Positions 32,661 to 47,500 of a DNA stretch of 64,000 nt are shown one piece after another; within the stretch, counting starts at the first letter, position 1; each line of letters begins with the position of its first letter. The notes under the pieces are model-generated. The model was given only the letters and a program-made list of their open reading frames with translations, was not told the DNA's origin and did not search any database. The position numbers were made by a program, and so were the translations under genes. The stretch covers positions 20,495,101 to 20,559,100 of the forward strand of contig OX155965.1 in the NCBI GenBank assembly GCA_944548615.1. The letters are read 5' to 3'. This DNA comes from Micropterix aruncella. Taxonomy: Eukaryota; Arthropoda; Insecta; Lepidoptera; Micropterigidae.

Positions 32661-35600
32661 TTGCGTTTGTTGTGTTTAAAGCGCCATGTACATTGCCCCG
32701 GCATGCTTTTATGCCACAAAAGTCGCCAGTTTGAACATAATAATAATATATTACTGTTATAACCATGAGTGCCATGCCATCTATATTTTACGTTTCGTTG
32801 TTAGTTAGTTGTTAACATGTCCGAGCCAGGTTAGGACACGTCTCTTCGAAAATATGCTGTCTAGATGGCCTTGTTGTTCGTCTCCTGGTGTGTGACGGGG
32901 ATTTACAGTTGCGGGTAGGATAGGAGGTAGTCTTCATCCTGCAGCGTTCCATAGTATTATTCCACATTTCGTGGTAAAACTCTCATTATCAAATTGTAGT
33001 ACGACGTTGGTAAATATAATAAGCTGTATAATCAATGGTCTTACCAATCATCCTTGAGCATTGCCGAAAGCCGATTGAGGATGACAATGGAGATGAGCAA
33101 CCTTCCCGGTGACATAACGCACCGCGTCTATATAAGGTCGGTCTGCGCCGGAACAGTTGGTACGCAATTTAAATGCGCGCAGCCGTCAGACGCGCCACCA
33201 GGAAATTGCTTGCGCTAGACACGCCCATTTAATTCCCGGCTCTCCCCGTAACCTGGCGCGTCTTGCTTACGAGTTTAGCATCCAATTTTGATAATGCCCA
33301 CCGCGCCAACCATTCACGCCATTTCTCGTTTCTTCATCCACGTGATATGTGGCAGATTTGTAGATCCATATCTTTGCAATTCTCGGAAAGAAGTATCCAT
33401 AAAACAGATTACCTCCTATGGGCATGTAAATTTTTAAATTTCCATTTTCAAGTCTCTCATTACTGAGATTGAGTTTACTACTTTAACGACATAAACTAAA
33501 ACCTAGTTTAAAGACCAGACTTCTGGTTGATAATGGTTTACTTATAAATTTTATTTCATAACCAGTTGGTGGCCATTCCTACACCTGGCATAGCCATAGG
33601 CAGCGTGAACCTTTATTTGTATTAGATTTTCAAACTCTTTTGGTTTCTTCTTTGATTTTATATCGGCTATAATGGTTTTCAGGTTAGATTTAAAAAAATA
33701 TTTGACATCTATTATATGTTTTTTTTTTCAAATTATTAACACGTAAACATCCATTGATATTAGGAAATATATTCCTCTAAATTCACAGGCAATTTTCTTA
33801 GGATTCTAGGTTACATTTGTGTCACAGTCTGTCATATATGACGGTGTTATGAAGTATTACAATTTCAGATTATAATATTTTTAATTCGAAACCCATTGAA
33901 GATTTCGAAAATTGATGTGAGAGTTGTAGGCAATATCCTCAAAATTGTAAGTCGCATTTGTTTCTCTAAGACCAGCATAAAGCTATAATTTTTGAATTTT
34001 TGGTTTGGTTTTCATTTTGAAATAAAATGGCGGATATCTCTCATTAAATCTTGGCATTACCATGATTTTTTTTTGTACGTAATTTGGTCCTTATTGGCAG
34101 CGCAGTTTCTGAGATAAAGTGGGTATAGACATAAACACACACATATAAATAGACATTTCCAGAAATCACTTTTTTGATTTCCAGGATCCCAAAACGTGTA
34201 ATTCAAATTCGAACGATCTAGTGCAAATTGGAATTGTTAATTTTTTTTCAAAAAGAGATAGTCCCTACACACATCGACATGCTTCTTGTAAAATGTTTAT
34301 TTTTGGACATTAAAAAGTCAATTCCGATTTTGTAATCAATATAACAAAACAAAACAAATAGGCTACTAAGTAGGAGGAAAACATGGCTATTTATTGTACT
34401 AGTGTTATAAGTGATGTTTTATTTTGTGAGAAGAGAAGTTTATATCGTCTCCTCAAACAAAATAACATCATTCTTAAGGGGGCAGTCTCTGGGGTTGAAT
34501 GAGGTTTTAGCCATATTTAATTAAAATTTCGTGTATACAGAAAATACACGTTCTAAAGTCTCAAGAATAATTAGCAAAATATAAAAAGCAGCAGTTCATG
34601 ATAAGTAACAGTCATTGTGTCAAAAAAAAAAGTGTTATTTTTTCAGTATTAATAGGTAAAACAAAATAAAAAAATCACTGACTAAAAGGGCAATTCAAAA
34701 TTTGGCCAGAGTGTAGAAGATTTTTAATGACAAAATACTAAATTGGAGTCCTTGTGATGTATATAATTTGAGAATTGTATAACGAAATCCAGAATACGAA
34801 ATCCTTAGATGGCGTTCACCCTTGATATTTATTGTTTCCTCACGCACGTATTATTATCTACGTAACACAGTGCGTTAAAAAGATTTCGTTACCTGCCTAA
34901 AGCTGTCCAAGCGACGTATGTTAGGGTCAAAAAGTTTTTTTTAATAGTAGTTATAGAAAAAGGACTCATATCATAATTTAACATTGATTAATGGTAAAAG
35001 TGATGACAAACATATATATGTTACTTATTATCATAAATCGTTGGAGCGATATTCACTTTAACCTTGGTAGGGCTTACTCGGAAAAAAAGTGTCACTTTGT
35101 CATTATAAGAAAGATTTGGGTGGCGACATTGATTGATGGATGAGTCATGTAAGATTCTTGAAATTCAGTATTTAGCTGGAGTGTTTTTAGAAGAATTGTA
35201 GTTTTCAATAAAGACTGGAGCTTCACAATGATTTTTATTTGTAATAATATGAGAAGGCAAAGAGTCATATTTATAAGGACCTGAATTAAATCTCTTTTTA
35301 GGAGTAGGTATATTGAATAATACACCGATCTACTCGTAGTTTAGTGGAGAAATAATTAAAAAAAAAGGATTTTTTTGTACTTATTACTGACAAGGCGATT
35401 TTCGTTTTTGATAAATATATTTTTGATTTTCGATATATTTAATTTTTTTATATCTTTCCATATTAGTTGAAAGGCAAAGAAATTATATAACTATCAGCGT
35501 TGATATGCAGAAAAATTACTTTTCACGGACTTCCCCATATGATGTCTGAAGAAATTCACCGTATCGAGACCCCGCGATTATATTAATATATCAATACTTT

Positions 35601-36289
35601 TATTGCAGAGAATAGTTTTCGTACAGTTTTTAGTTCAGTCAGAAAGCCTTAGTATATGAAAATAAAAATTATTATTTGTATGTGCTTATATATTACGCAT
35701 TGCCTTGCTTGTGACTACGCGGCGCCTCACTATCGATAATTTACTATTTTTCGGTGGCCTTTCCCAATCGCGCCATTCTTCTTACCCGTTGATCGATATT
35801 TAATAGGCCCATTCCAATCGCATTACTTCGATTGGGTGGCAAGCAGAGAGAGGTCTACCCCAGTCTTCAATGAATACCCGCGGAGCCCGCACGCGTGTCT
35901 TTTTCGCCTCCGGCCATCCTCTCATTAGGTGTTTTATACTCGATGAATTTAGTGAAGTCTGAAGCTGGTTTCCGAGTTGAGCTGATATTGTTATCCTCCT
36001 ACTTCTCCAGTGGCAGTGTCACTGCCAGGCTTTCAGACCCGCCTTTACTGACGTACTCCCAAAAGTAATAATAATAATACCAACATAACATACCGAAATA
36101 AGCATTCGAACAAAGTAATCTCTTACAGCCAACCATGCTGCTCATTCGGTATTTGCCGGGTAGTTCAGCCACACTGAAATACTAAATATCACAATGTATG
36201 CTTGAGTAATTGAATGCGTTATAGAATGACAAACGCAATTTCAAAAAAAAAGGAATTAAATAACGTGCGGTAGACAGACAAAGTAAAAA
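32661..36289. other. Long stretch with no recognised gene or repeat
   Basis: 33.0-33.3 kb and 35.7-36.0 kb are GC-richer and non-repetitive. Around 33129 TATATAAG is followed about 28 bp later by AACAGTTGG, a weak TATA plus initiator arrangement without a supported transcript. The rest is AT-rich with short ORFs lacking motifs. Confidence 0.4.
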
Positions 36290-36905
36290 GATATACTGGA
36301 GGAAAGGGTACATTACGGGGGAGAGACGAAATGCTGTTTCAGAAGTATGTAACCTGAACAAAGAGAACTATTGTACATCTATGGTATTTCGAGGGAGCTG
36401 ATTGTATAATTCAGCTGCATAGGCAGGGAATGAGTAGGGACACAACGAAGTATCATGACTAAGGATGCTAATGAGGCCATTCTGCCTTGGTCGGAGTGGG
36501 AGACCATACTTTTCTGGCAGGGTAAAGTTATCCTTCAGATGAGATAATGAGTGGGGATTCTTAAGAATTTCTGATATTCTGAATCTTCAGCCGTTGCATA
36601 TTATTTCGTGAGGTTAAAACGCGATCATCCTTCCGCACGCTTACCACGAACCTAATGCAGACGTTCTGTTCTAGTTTGTAGATGTGTCACATCAGCCTAT
36701 TCCAGAATGATTAGTGAAAGTGTTTGCATTAAGGTTTGATTTACATTAACTGGTAGTATTATTTGTAGCCGTGGCACTCTGCGAAAGCTTGAATAAATGG
36801 TATTGTTGATTTTAGTGATTCGAGTCTGTTAAGTAAGAGTTTTGCTGTTCTTATCTTATCGAGTGCATCTCTATTAATGTGGCTATCAGGCATACCTGGT
36901 GCCCC
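36290..36905 (-). pseudogene. Degenerate LINE RT C-terminal remnant
   Basis: Minus-strand reading with several stops gives RTAKLLLNRLESLKSTIPFI, then KLEQNVCIRFVVSVRKDDRV, then a LWNALP-like region that is no longer clear. This matches the order 'leucine-rich helix, LQNxCIRFxxxxRxxDRV' of jockey/CR1-type LINE C-termini. No intact frame remains. The call is pattern-based. Confidence 0.45.
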
Positions 36906-39689
36906 CGTACGTTTCAAACGCCCTGCCTCAACAAACTCACAAACTGCAGAGTTCTGTCATTTGTCCTATGATGGCGAGATTTTAGATTCTCTAGGAGCAT
37001 TATGTTCCCCGTGGCAAGGTTAATAAAGGGATGGAAATAGTGGTGTCATTAAATCGGTAAATATATGTAGTTTAATTATTTCCATGGTGACCAGTCTCAC
37101 TGGTGTGGCCGTATGGCTGTGGGGACGTTATCAAAGATAGCCGCCATTGCAATATGAATAACTGCTTCATCCCGTTTGCTACCCAACTGATTTTAATTTC
37201 TTTTAGCTTATTGAAATGATACTGTTAAAAGCTAAAAAAATGCTATCATCAAATATTTCGAAGACACAATATTATGGTGGTTATTTGGATTGATATTAAA
37301 CAAATCAAAATATATGCAAAAAAAAAACAGATTTTAGTCTGTTTTTGATGAATAATTATCAATTCATATTTATTGAAGTCTCTAAATGTTATATAATGTT
37401 TATTGACTAAGAACAAAATCATGTCAAATGCGAAGCATAATCTAGATCTTCGGGTTCAATATATGACGTTAATTTTAGAAAAATGATTAATTCCTAAATC
37501 CCCTCATTTTTTATTTCATATGCTTACTAATATCGCAGCTGGTATATTAAAACACACACTGTGAGTGATCGCTTGGCGTTAGGAAGTTTGCATAAACGGA
37601 AGAAGTGCGATATAACTCGCTAATCTAACTGCATGCTAGCAACATATTATGTTCTATGTGCTTGTGCTTATTTACTGGTTGAGAAGCGACTAGTCAAAGC
37701 TACCTCTCTGTGCAATAAAGATTAGCTGAGTGTTGCGAGCTGTAAAACTTAATCTGGTTACATTTATTTTAGTGTGTATAAATATTTTTTGATATTCGAA
37801 TAAATATTCATTATAAAGTATCACTAAATATTTACCACCAATCCTTTTCTTTGACAAGGTAGTGATTTCACGAAATTAGCGTTTTTACTTTAGGTTATAT
37901 GTTATATATGATAGGTTATATGTTATGTATGTTATATATGTTACTACTAAACAACCTGTCAAAAAAAAAACAAATATATTGCACATTAATTAATGTGAGG
38001 CTGAGAATTCGAATGTTTTTCTGATTAAATATTAGTGATAGATGTTCGAATTAATCGATCGCCAGATAGCTATCCAATTATACTAATCTTAACGACTTTT
38101 TACTATAGACTTATAAGTACTAGACCGCGCGACCAGCCTAAGAATGCGTCAGCCGAATAGAAAGAGACAACAGCATATGGTACTCCCTCTATCCTTGTTT
38201 AGTCGCGCATGCTTGTACACACGTATATCACTATCACGTATATCACTATGCAACGTTGCAATTATATCACTGTTGCAACGACTCGACGCCATAAGTCTTC
38301 TACGCTATGGATAAACGCGCATACGCAACTCTAAAAGGATAGAGGGGTCTCATAAGCAGCTATCTCTTTCAATTCCTCGAACACATTCACTCATAGACCA
38401 TCTTTGCACTCCTGCGCTCTATTCTAAACCTCTCTGTTTTTTACACCATGTATTAAGTATTATCACAAGGACAAAATTGTAGGATCGCAGATCGTAAACT
38501 TAAATTTGACAGACATACTAATATTTAAAAATTGTAGTTTATTGTTAGGGAACTACAAAATTAAACAATGGAATATAATTTTCGTCAAATATATTTATTT
38601 GGCTTTTTCAAAAATATCTCAATTTGTACCGTAAAAATAAAACGATTTTTAAAACCCGTAGTCAGAGCATTTTCCGTACAGACAATGATAACGGAGCGTT
38701 GAAGCGTAAAAAGGACGGGACGTTGTTCGGTGAGGGGATGTTATCTCTATCCCTCACAACTCGCAAGCTCCCACGCGTATCGATAAAATGAGACGGCATC
38801 CTATTATTCGTTTTTGTTGACACAGTTTCTAGTTCAAAGCACGACATATATAATATGTGCATATTCAATCAAACGGCTCGAAAATGGATACATAGGATCG
38901 ATTGTTAACGAGAACTAACGTGGAGTGCGGGCTTTGGACTCACAAAGAAAATAAAAAGAGAGGTATCAGGATCGAAAATCTACAGATGGCGCAGAAATAA
39001 AAATAAAAATTGAATTGAAAATGACGATGGAGAAAATTGAACGAAAACATCCGACGAATTCCACACGCTGACCTAGTAATCTCTTATTGACATAATTAAG
39101 AGGGAAAAAAGGAAAGACTTACACAATTACTTTTTAAACTATATATTTACAAACTTAAATTACTAGAATTATAGAATAGACAGCTGCTAAAATTTAAAGA
39201 AAAAGAAGATTTCGATGACTTTCTAAATTTAGAATGATGATCCGATGGCGTACAGATAAAAACAATGAAAGTCGTTGATAGATAAGTATTCTAGTTTTCA
39301 TGGTATCTAGTCAGTGTAATTCCCAGAATATTGATTGGTATTCGGAAACAAAGTTTATCGATATGCTGGATAGAATAATTAGCTAATATTTGATTATAGA
39401 TGCTCAGAGAATATTATTATGATCCAATATCTTGAAAAAGAAGAAAAGACTTAGAGTCAGAATCTTTGTGAGCGAAGATAAAGGAATAGTCGTTTTATTT
39501 TATGTGGCTCACCAAAATGGTGATGCCGCTCGTGTAAAAGATACGCGAATCATTTCTGACAGACAAGACTTCCTGCTCCTTTACAAAGGGCTGACTAGAT
39601 GTATTTATGTTAAAAAAGTAGGCAAAACAAGAATATATTCCTTTTTACTGTGATAAAATATGCTTGAATACATGACATGAAAACAAAAA

Positions 39690-39690
<1 letters not shown>
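36906..39690. other. No recognised gene or repeat
   Basis: AT-rich. ORFs at 38662 (-) and 39432 (+) show no motif and no coding bias that I can judge by eye. Confidence 0.4.

Positions 39691-39775
<85 letters not shown>
39691..39775. repeat. (TA)n microsatellite, ~85 bp
   Basis: Pure TA that ends exactly where the Penelope-like copy A begins. Confidence 0.97.
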
Positions 39776-39777
<2 letters not shown>

Positions 39778-39799
39778 ATATTTTAAGTGTGTAAATTAA

Positions 39800-41047
39800 T
39801 TTTGTAAGTTGGCTGAATTCGTCCTCACTAAGAATGCTTTTTCTTTTGAGGATGAATTTTATCTCCAAATTAAAGGTACATCAATGGGAACAAGAATGGC
39901 TCCTTCTTATGCGAATCTTTTCATGGGGTTATTAGAAAATAAATTTCTTCTTACTCAAAATTTACAACCACTAATGTGGTATAGGTTTATTGATGATATT
40001 ATATTGTTTTGGCCACATGGACATGACACACTCACTGACTTCCTTACAGATTTAAATAATTTCGGACCCATAGATTTTACATACACTATATCAGAAAATC
40101 AAATTACATTCTTAGACGTTGATCTAACTCTATCCGAAGGCACCATTAAAACTGCAATTCATATAAAACCTACAAACAAAGATCAATACCTACATTTCGA
40201 TAGCTGTCATCCGTTTCATACCAAAAAGTCAATTCCATATTCAATGTCCATTCGCGGACACCGTTTAATTAATAATAAAGAAAATCTAGATAAGTACCTT
40301 TCTAATCTTAAAAAATCACTAATAGAAAGAAATTATCCTGCCTCTTTGTTAGATAAAAATATAATAAATTCCGAAACAAAATTTTCACCTAAACCTAAAT
40401 TGGTGTCAAATTTAAATCAAAATAAAATCTTTCTAAGTACTACTTATTTTCCTGGCACTGAGAAACTGCGACCAATTTTAGCAGATTTATTCCCTATTAT
40501 AGCTAACGACCCATCAACCAAAGGTTTATTAGATATACCACCAATTTTATCATTTCGAAAACCTCCTAATTTAAAATCAATACTTAATAAAAATAATCGA
40601 AATTATCTTAGTACTAACAAAAATTTGGGCCTACAGCCTTGCGGTCGATCAAGTTGTAAAACATGTCCTTTATTAGATCGAAGCATTTATTTTACTAGTC
40701 CTAACACTCCCAACAGTTACAGAGTTCCTTTTAATAGTAGTTGCATTTCAAAAAATATTGTATATCAATTACTTTGCCAGACCTGCAATGCATTTTATAT
40801 TGGGGAAACAACTACACCTCTTAGCATTAGGTTAAATAATCACAGGGCCAGCGTAGGCAATGAAAGTCAACTTCCAATAGCATTGCATGCTAAGGCACAC
40901 AATTTAACTTTTGATAATTGTTTCAAAGTAAAAATTATTAAGTGCCTTGGCGATAACGCTAAAGAAAGAGACGTTAAATCTTGGGAGTTGGCTTTTATAA
41001 ATATTTTAGGCGCTTGCAAGGGTCCCGGTCTGAATAGGCAAAATTAA
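39800..41047 (+). CDS. Penelope-like RT / GIY-YIG endonuclease, N-terminally truncated
   Basis: Open for about 412 codons with no internal stop. The first in-frame codon of the longest ORF is TTG at 39809, so no genuine start is visible, and the frame looks like the tail of a longer protein. Residue numbers count from 39809: RT motif MGTRMAPSYANLFMG (26-40), catalytic FIDDI (60-64), FLDV (101-104); a Cys cluster CGRSSCKTC (278-286); a GIY-YIG endonuclease with VYQL (318), FYIGET (329-334), RLNNHR (341-346) and a Glu in SWELAF (393). RT joined to a C-terminal GIY-YIG nuclease is the hallmark of Penelope-like elements. It would copy element RNA at a nicked target. The open frame despite truncation suggests a fairly young copy. 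Confidence 0.9.
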   Translation, partial: FCKLAEFVLTKNAFSFEDEFYLQIKGTSMGTRMAPSYANLFMGLLENKFLLTQNLQPLMWYRFIDDIILFWPHGHDTLTDFLTDLNNFGPIDFTYTISENQITFLDVDLTLSEGTIKTAIHIKPTNKDQYLHFDSCHPFHTKKSIPYSMSIRGHRLINNKENLDKYLSNLKKSLIERNYPASLLDKNIINSETKFSPKPKLVSNLNQNKIFLSTTYFPGTEKLRPILADLFPIIANDPSTKGLLDIPPILSFRKPPNLKSILNKNNRNYLSTNKNLGLQPCGRSSCKTCPLLDRSIYFTSPNTPNSYRVPFNSSCISKNIVYQLLCQTCNAFYIGETTTPLSIRLNNHRASVGNESQLPIALHAKAHNLTFDNCFKVKIIKCLGDNAKERDVKSWELAFINILGACKGPGLNRQN

Positions 41048-41251
41048 TACAGTAATTATATTTGTTCAGACATATTCATTAAAAGCTTATTAATATTTTT
41101 CATTTAAAAATCATTATTAATAATGTTTTTCAAGGTCGGTTATAGTGCATTTATAACGATATTGCAAAATATTATTAACCCATTTCTCTATGTTCAGTTT
41201 TTTTTAAATTTAAATTTTGAAAAAATTGTTCTATCAGAAATGTCATAGAGA

Positions 41252-41274
41252 TGAATACGACTAGTGTCGAAATA
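41252..41274 (+). ncRNA. Conserved hairpin in the Penelope 3' region (copy A)
   Basis: TGAATA, stem CGAC, loop TAGT, stem GTCG, then AAATAT, with CAGAAATGTCAT just upstream. Copy B has the same arrangement with different stem bases (see 44546-44568). It resembles a degenerate hammerhead ribozyme (TGANNA ... GAAA with GTC upstream), a motif known from Penelope-like elements, but the core does not match exactly. Confidence 0.35.
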
Positions 41275-41533
41275 TTCTCAATCATATAATTTCTTCTAAA
41301 ATAAGTTACTAACATCCATTTCTGTTACAGAAACCATCCTCCTATACGTATTACATCCAAGGGCATACAGTAATTCGGCTGCAATAACTAAGAACATCAT
41401 AGGTTATCAATTGCGGAAACAGGTGCCGCTGCCCTAAGTATTTAAAGAGGACATTAACTATCGGTAAAATGTTTCTGGTCCACCAGGACCCCAGATAAGT
41501 AACTTTTCATGAATCTAATTTTATATATTATTG

Positions 41534-44341
<2,808 letters not shown>

Positions 44342-44545
44342 TGTGGTTTATTCAATCAGGTTTAATACTCATCAACTGCTTTTTATTTTTTATTTATAAT
44401 CATTCATTAAAAATAATATTTTTCACGGTCGGTTATGATATACTTTAGCTGGATCGTGTAAAATATTATTAATCATTTCTATTGGTTCGATTTCTTGAAT
44501 TTAAATTTTCAAGGAATTGTTCGATTTCAGAAATGTCATTTATCT

Positions 44546-44568
44546 TGACAACGGTTTACACCGAAATA
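44546..44568 (+). ncRNA. Conserved hairpin in the Penelope 3' region (copy B)
   Basis: TGACAA, stem CGGT, loop TTAC, stem ACCG, then AAATAT; CAGAAATGTCAT lies upstream as in copy A. Two of the four base pairs differ from copy A with pairing kept on both sides (A-T to G-C and C-G to T-A), which argues for a structured RNA. Confidence 0.4.
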
Positions 44569-44600
44569 TAGAACCAACAATTTTCATTAATCATTAGTTT

Positions 44601-46033
44601 TTAGATATACTAATCGCCTATTCCTTTCCAGCATAGATTTTCGACTTTCACTTGCTTATATTGCGAGGTTCGAAAATATTAAGGCGTAGTACAAATTATT
44701 ATTTTTAATTGTATTTTTTATATCAGTATGCTTCGTTTTTATTTGATTATTATGTGACCAACTAGTAATGACTTGTTTAACCTTTTCTATTAGAAATCAA
44801 ACATTTTATTTTATTTTATTTTTATTCCAACAAAAGAGAAAAACAGCGCTCGGGTCTTAAGTTAATAAATAATAATAACAATATTACGGCCAAAATAGTC
44901 TCCTGGTAATATACAGTTAATGTGCATGATGTTGTGTAATAATATTTATATATTATGTTATATTATCATGTTCTCTCGATTTCTGAGTGTGTACGATAGA
45001 GTAGGATGAGTGTGTTTATATGTGTGATTGTGATGTGTGTTTAATGGGTGTGTGTAAGTACATCTACGTGTATGTGTCATAGTTGTGTATATATGAGAGT
45101 ATGTGATTCTGCACAGGTATGTATCTGCTTGCTAACATTGCTTATTGATGGGAGATGCTTAGGAGATGGGTGACGGGGATCAAATTTTCTCTTCGCACCA
45201 AGGCGTTTGACCACCTAGCTACGTCAATCATCAGTAGGTACTTTCCTACGCGTCTTTTTCGGCATTTTTTTTTAAATACAAAAGGTAAAAAATTAGTCTA
45301 CCCCGATTTAGAGTCCACATTAACAAAAACCATATTTAAATATCGTAAAATGTGATTGAAAATGTACTAAAAAAAATGTGAATGCAATATCGCCTGAATC
45401 CTACTACTTAAATATAATGTTTAACAACAGAAACATCATATCAGAAATAAAAAAAATACTGAAATTATGTATACACACAATGACGCATAATTTCAGAATT
45501 ACTGTAGGTATGTGAATTTATAGCAATGCTTTGTCCGAAATACGGTTGCATCCCATTTAACCTACATAGTTATGCCGAAACCCCGTCCCTGCTTCCCTGA
45601 TGGACTCTGTGGCATGGAATATTAACGCGAGAGCAAGCTCAGCAGATTATGTCCCGTTAGTTGGATGCTAGGGAGGGATGAAAGGAGGGGGCGAGGAATT
45701 TCACGGCAGCCATCCAACACGACGGATGGATTGAACGAGTACACGTGCCAGTGTTACAAAGCCTATATTGGAAACGCAGCGCTCACGAAAGGCGATACTA
45801 CGGAAAATGTTTGCACAAGTTACAGGGCAACATTGACAAATACTCATTTGTCATTGCTTGCATACACGATAGTGACATCTGGTGTCAACTTTGAGGATAG
45901 AGTATGTGCCCTCTTAAAGTTTGATTGGAACTGATGTCGAAGGTATCCTATAGGGATTAAAGTTATTACTATATAATAATGGATTTAATTTTTTTATAAC
46001 TAATAATTTGATTATGATTAGGACTATCTGATG
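44601..46033. other. No recognised gene
   Basis: Contains a TG-rich stretch at 44980-45110. ORFs at 45155 and 45665 have no recognisable motif. Confidence 0.45.
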
Positions 46034-46464
46034 ACTATGACTAACGTGACTATTTAACATGATTGATTAATGTTAGTCTTGGTAATCAAAATGGCTTTCA
46101 AAACTGCGACACTTAGCTGTGTTTTCTCGCTTGTCCATATTTTATTCATTAGAGAAAAAACTCTTTCGACAGGTGCGTTACTTCCAGACAGACATAAAAC
46201 GTACTCAATAATTATACGAAAGTTAGTACAGTTGAGATTGTTATCACGGAAGTGTTTCAACAACTCCACCCAACGGTCTTCAGCAGCAACATTGTCAGAA
46301 TTCCAGCATTTCATCATCATTTGGTCATCTTTTGTGCTTAAATTATCTTTTGGCGTGTTTGCGAAAGCGGGACATTTTTGCTCTCGCTGGGGACAGCGGA
46401 ACAGACAGCCTGAAAGCGGGACTGTCCCGCCCAAAGCGGGACGTATGGTCACATTAACTATGAC
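46034..46464 (-). mobile_element. Internally deleted hAT element (415 bp) with 8-bp target duplication
   Basis: ACTATGAC flanks the element at 46034-46041 and 46457-46464. The ends are TAACGTGACTAT (left) and TAATGTGACCAT (right, reverse complement), matching at 10 of 12 positions. An 8-bp duplication is the hAT rule. A CCCGC/GCGGG palindromic stretch near 46395-46440 on the minus-strand 5' side is also seen in hAT subterminal DNA. Only the transposase C-terminus is left. Confidence 0.8.
46054..46452 (-). pseudogene. hAT transposase C-terminal dimerisation fragment
   Basis: The last ~90 residues of the frame are a hAT dimerisation domain: WVELLKHF, then IIEYVLCLSGSNAPVERVFS, then LMNKIWTSEKTQLS, close to the family pattern 'L..P.SnA.vERvFS..n.iwt..r..L'. 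The first ~40 codons read through subterminal DNA and are not transposase, so the deletion joined one terminus to the C-terminal coding region. The RNase H-like catalytic core is absent. Confidence 0.85.
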
Positions 46465-47324
46465 TATTATGATTATTTTAACTGATTAATTTTTGATAAC
46501 TGATTAAATTTATGTATTTTATATTAATATTATTTGATGTTGATTATGATTATTTAATAACTGTCATGTTTTTGATTATTTTTCCTATACCTATTTTTTA
46601 TAATTTAACTTTTTTGTTGGATAAATATAATATCAGTCAAAGGGATAAATTAGTATTAAGAGTAATTATGCAGATGGAAGTAGGTACATTATTGTAATTA
46701 TTGTTAATCAAGCCTATTAAATAATATAGGTTAGATATTTACAAAATATTGTTAGTTACCAAACCACGGCATTGCACCCCTTCGGCGCAAGACAATCTGG
46801 AGAAAAAATAACGGAAATGAAGCAGATTTATAAACATTCCTTGTATAAATTTATTAATTTATTAATTAATGCAAATAAAATATGCAAGTAAACAATTTAG
46901 CTTAGGAAATAGACACAAAAATATATTAAAAAATTAATGAATGACAGGAAATGAATTCACCGCATAGTCCAGTCTCAACGCCACCTAACTAGGCCAGGAC
47001 CTGTTCTAAGGTAAACATTTATTTTTTATGTGCTTATTTAATATACTGTGTTTAAAAAAATGGTATATATCTTTTTATCAATGAATTATTCATAGTATGT
47101 TGAAAACATAAAAATATAATTTCATTATATATGCACAAAAGAATTAAAATGCTACTTTGGTGTGTGTCGATCCTGGGTGGATCCATCAATTAATACTTTA
47201 TTACAAGCTTTTATTTACCTTGCAATGTTTGTCAGTATGTTTGTTTAGGTCAAATCTTGTAAGCAGATTTAGAACCACTTCCTCTTATCTTATTAAGTTG
47301 AAGTTTTACATGTTGGTGCAGTTC
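46465..47324. other. No recognised feature
   Basis: AT-rich DNA without motif or repeat partner. Confidence 0.45.
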
Positions 47325-47500
47325 TGATGAAAATGAATGTTTATGGTAAGCATGACCAGATTCTGTAACTAGGATTAGCTCCCGACGAGGGGACTCTTCA
47401 ACAGCACCGTTACAAAATTATGTATACGCATTCAATTATGATAGCCCGTTTCAAGTTCCATTACGATCTGGCTGCTGCACCCAGGGTTTGCTCGGGATAG
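47325..47500 (-). repeat. Dispersed repeat family S, truncated copy (S4)
   Basis: GGTAAGCATGACCAGATTCTG, CTCCCGACGAGGGGACTC, ACAAAATTATGTATACGCAT and GATAGCCCGTTTCAAGTTCC match the minus strand of the 120-bp unit. Both terminal parts are missing. Confidence 0.75.

Larger units (their letters stand above)
39776..41290 (+). mobile_element. Penelope-like element, copy A (5'-truncated)
   Basis: Coding part 39800-41047 plus about 240 bp of 3' sequence that aligns with copy B up to the GAAATAT hairpin motif. The N-terminal half of the RT present in copy B is missing; a (TA)n array takes its place. An outer (TA)n array begins at 41538. No target duplication could be set. Confidence 0.85.

Noticed and set aside
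33125..33165. TATATAAG followed by AACAGTTGG as a core promoter
   Set aside because: Such short motifs are expected by chance in AT-rich DNA, and no exon or ORF follows.
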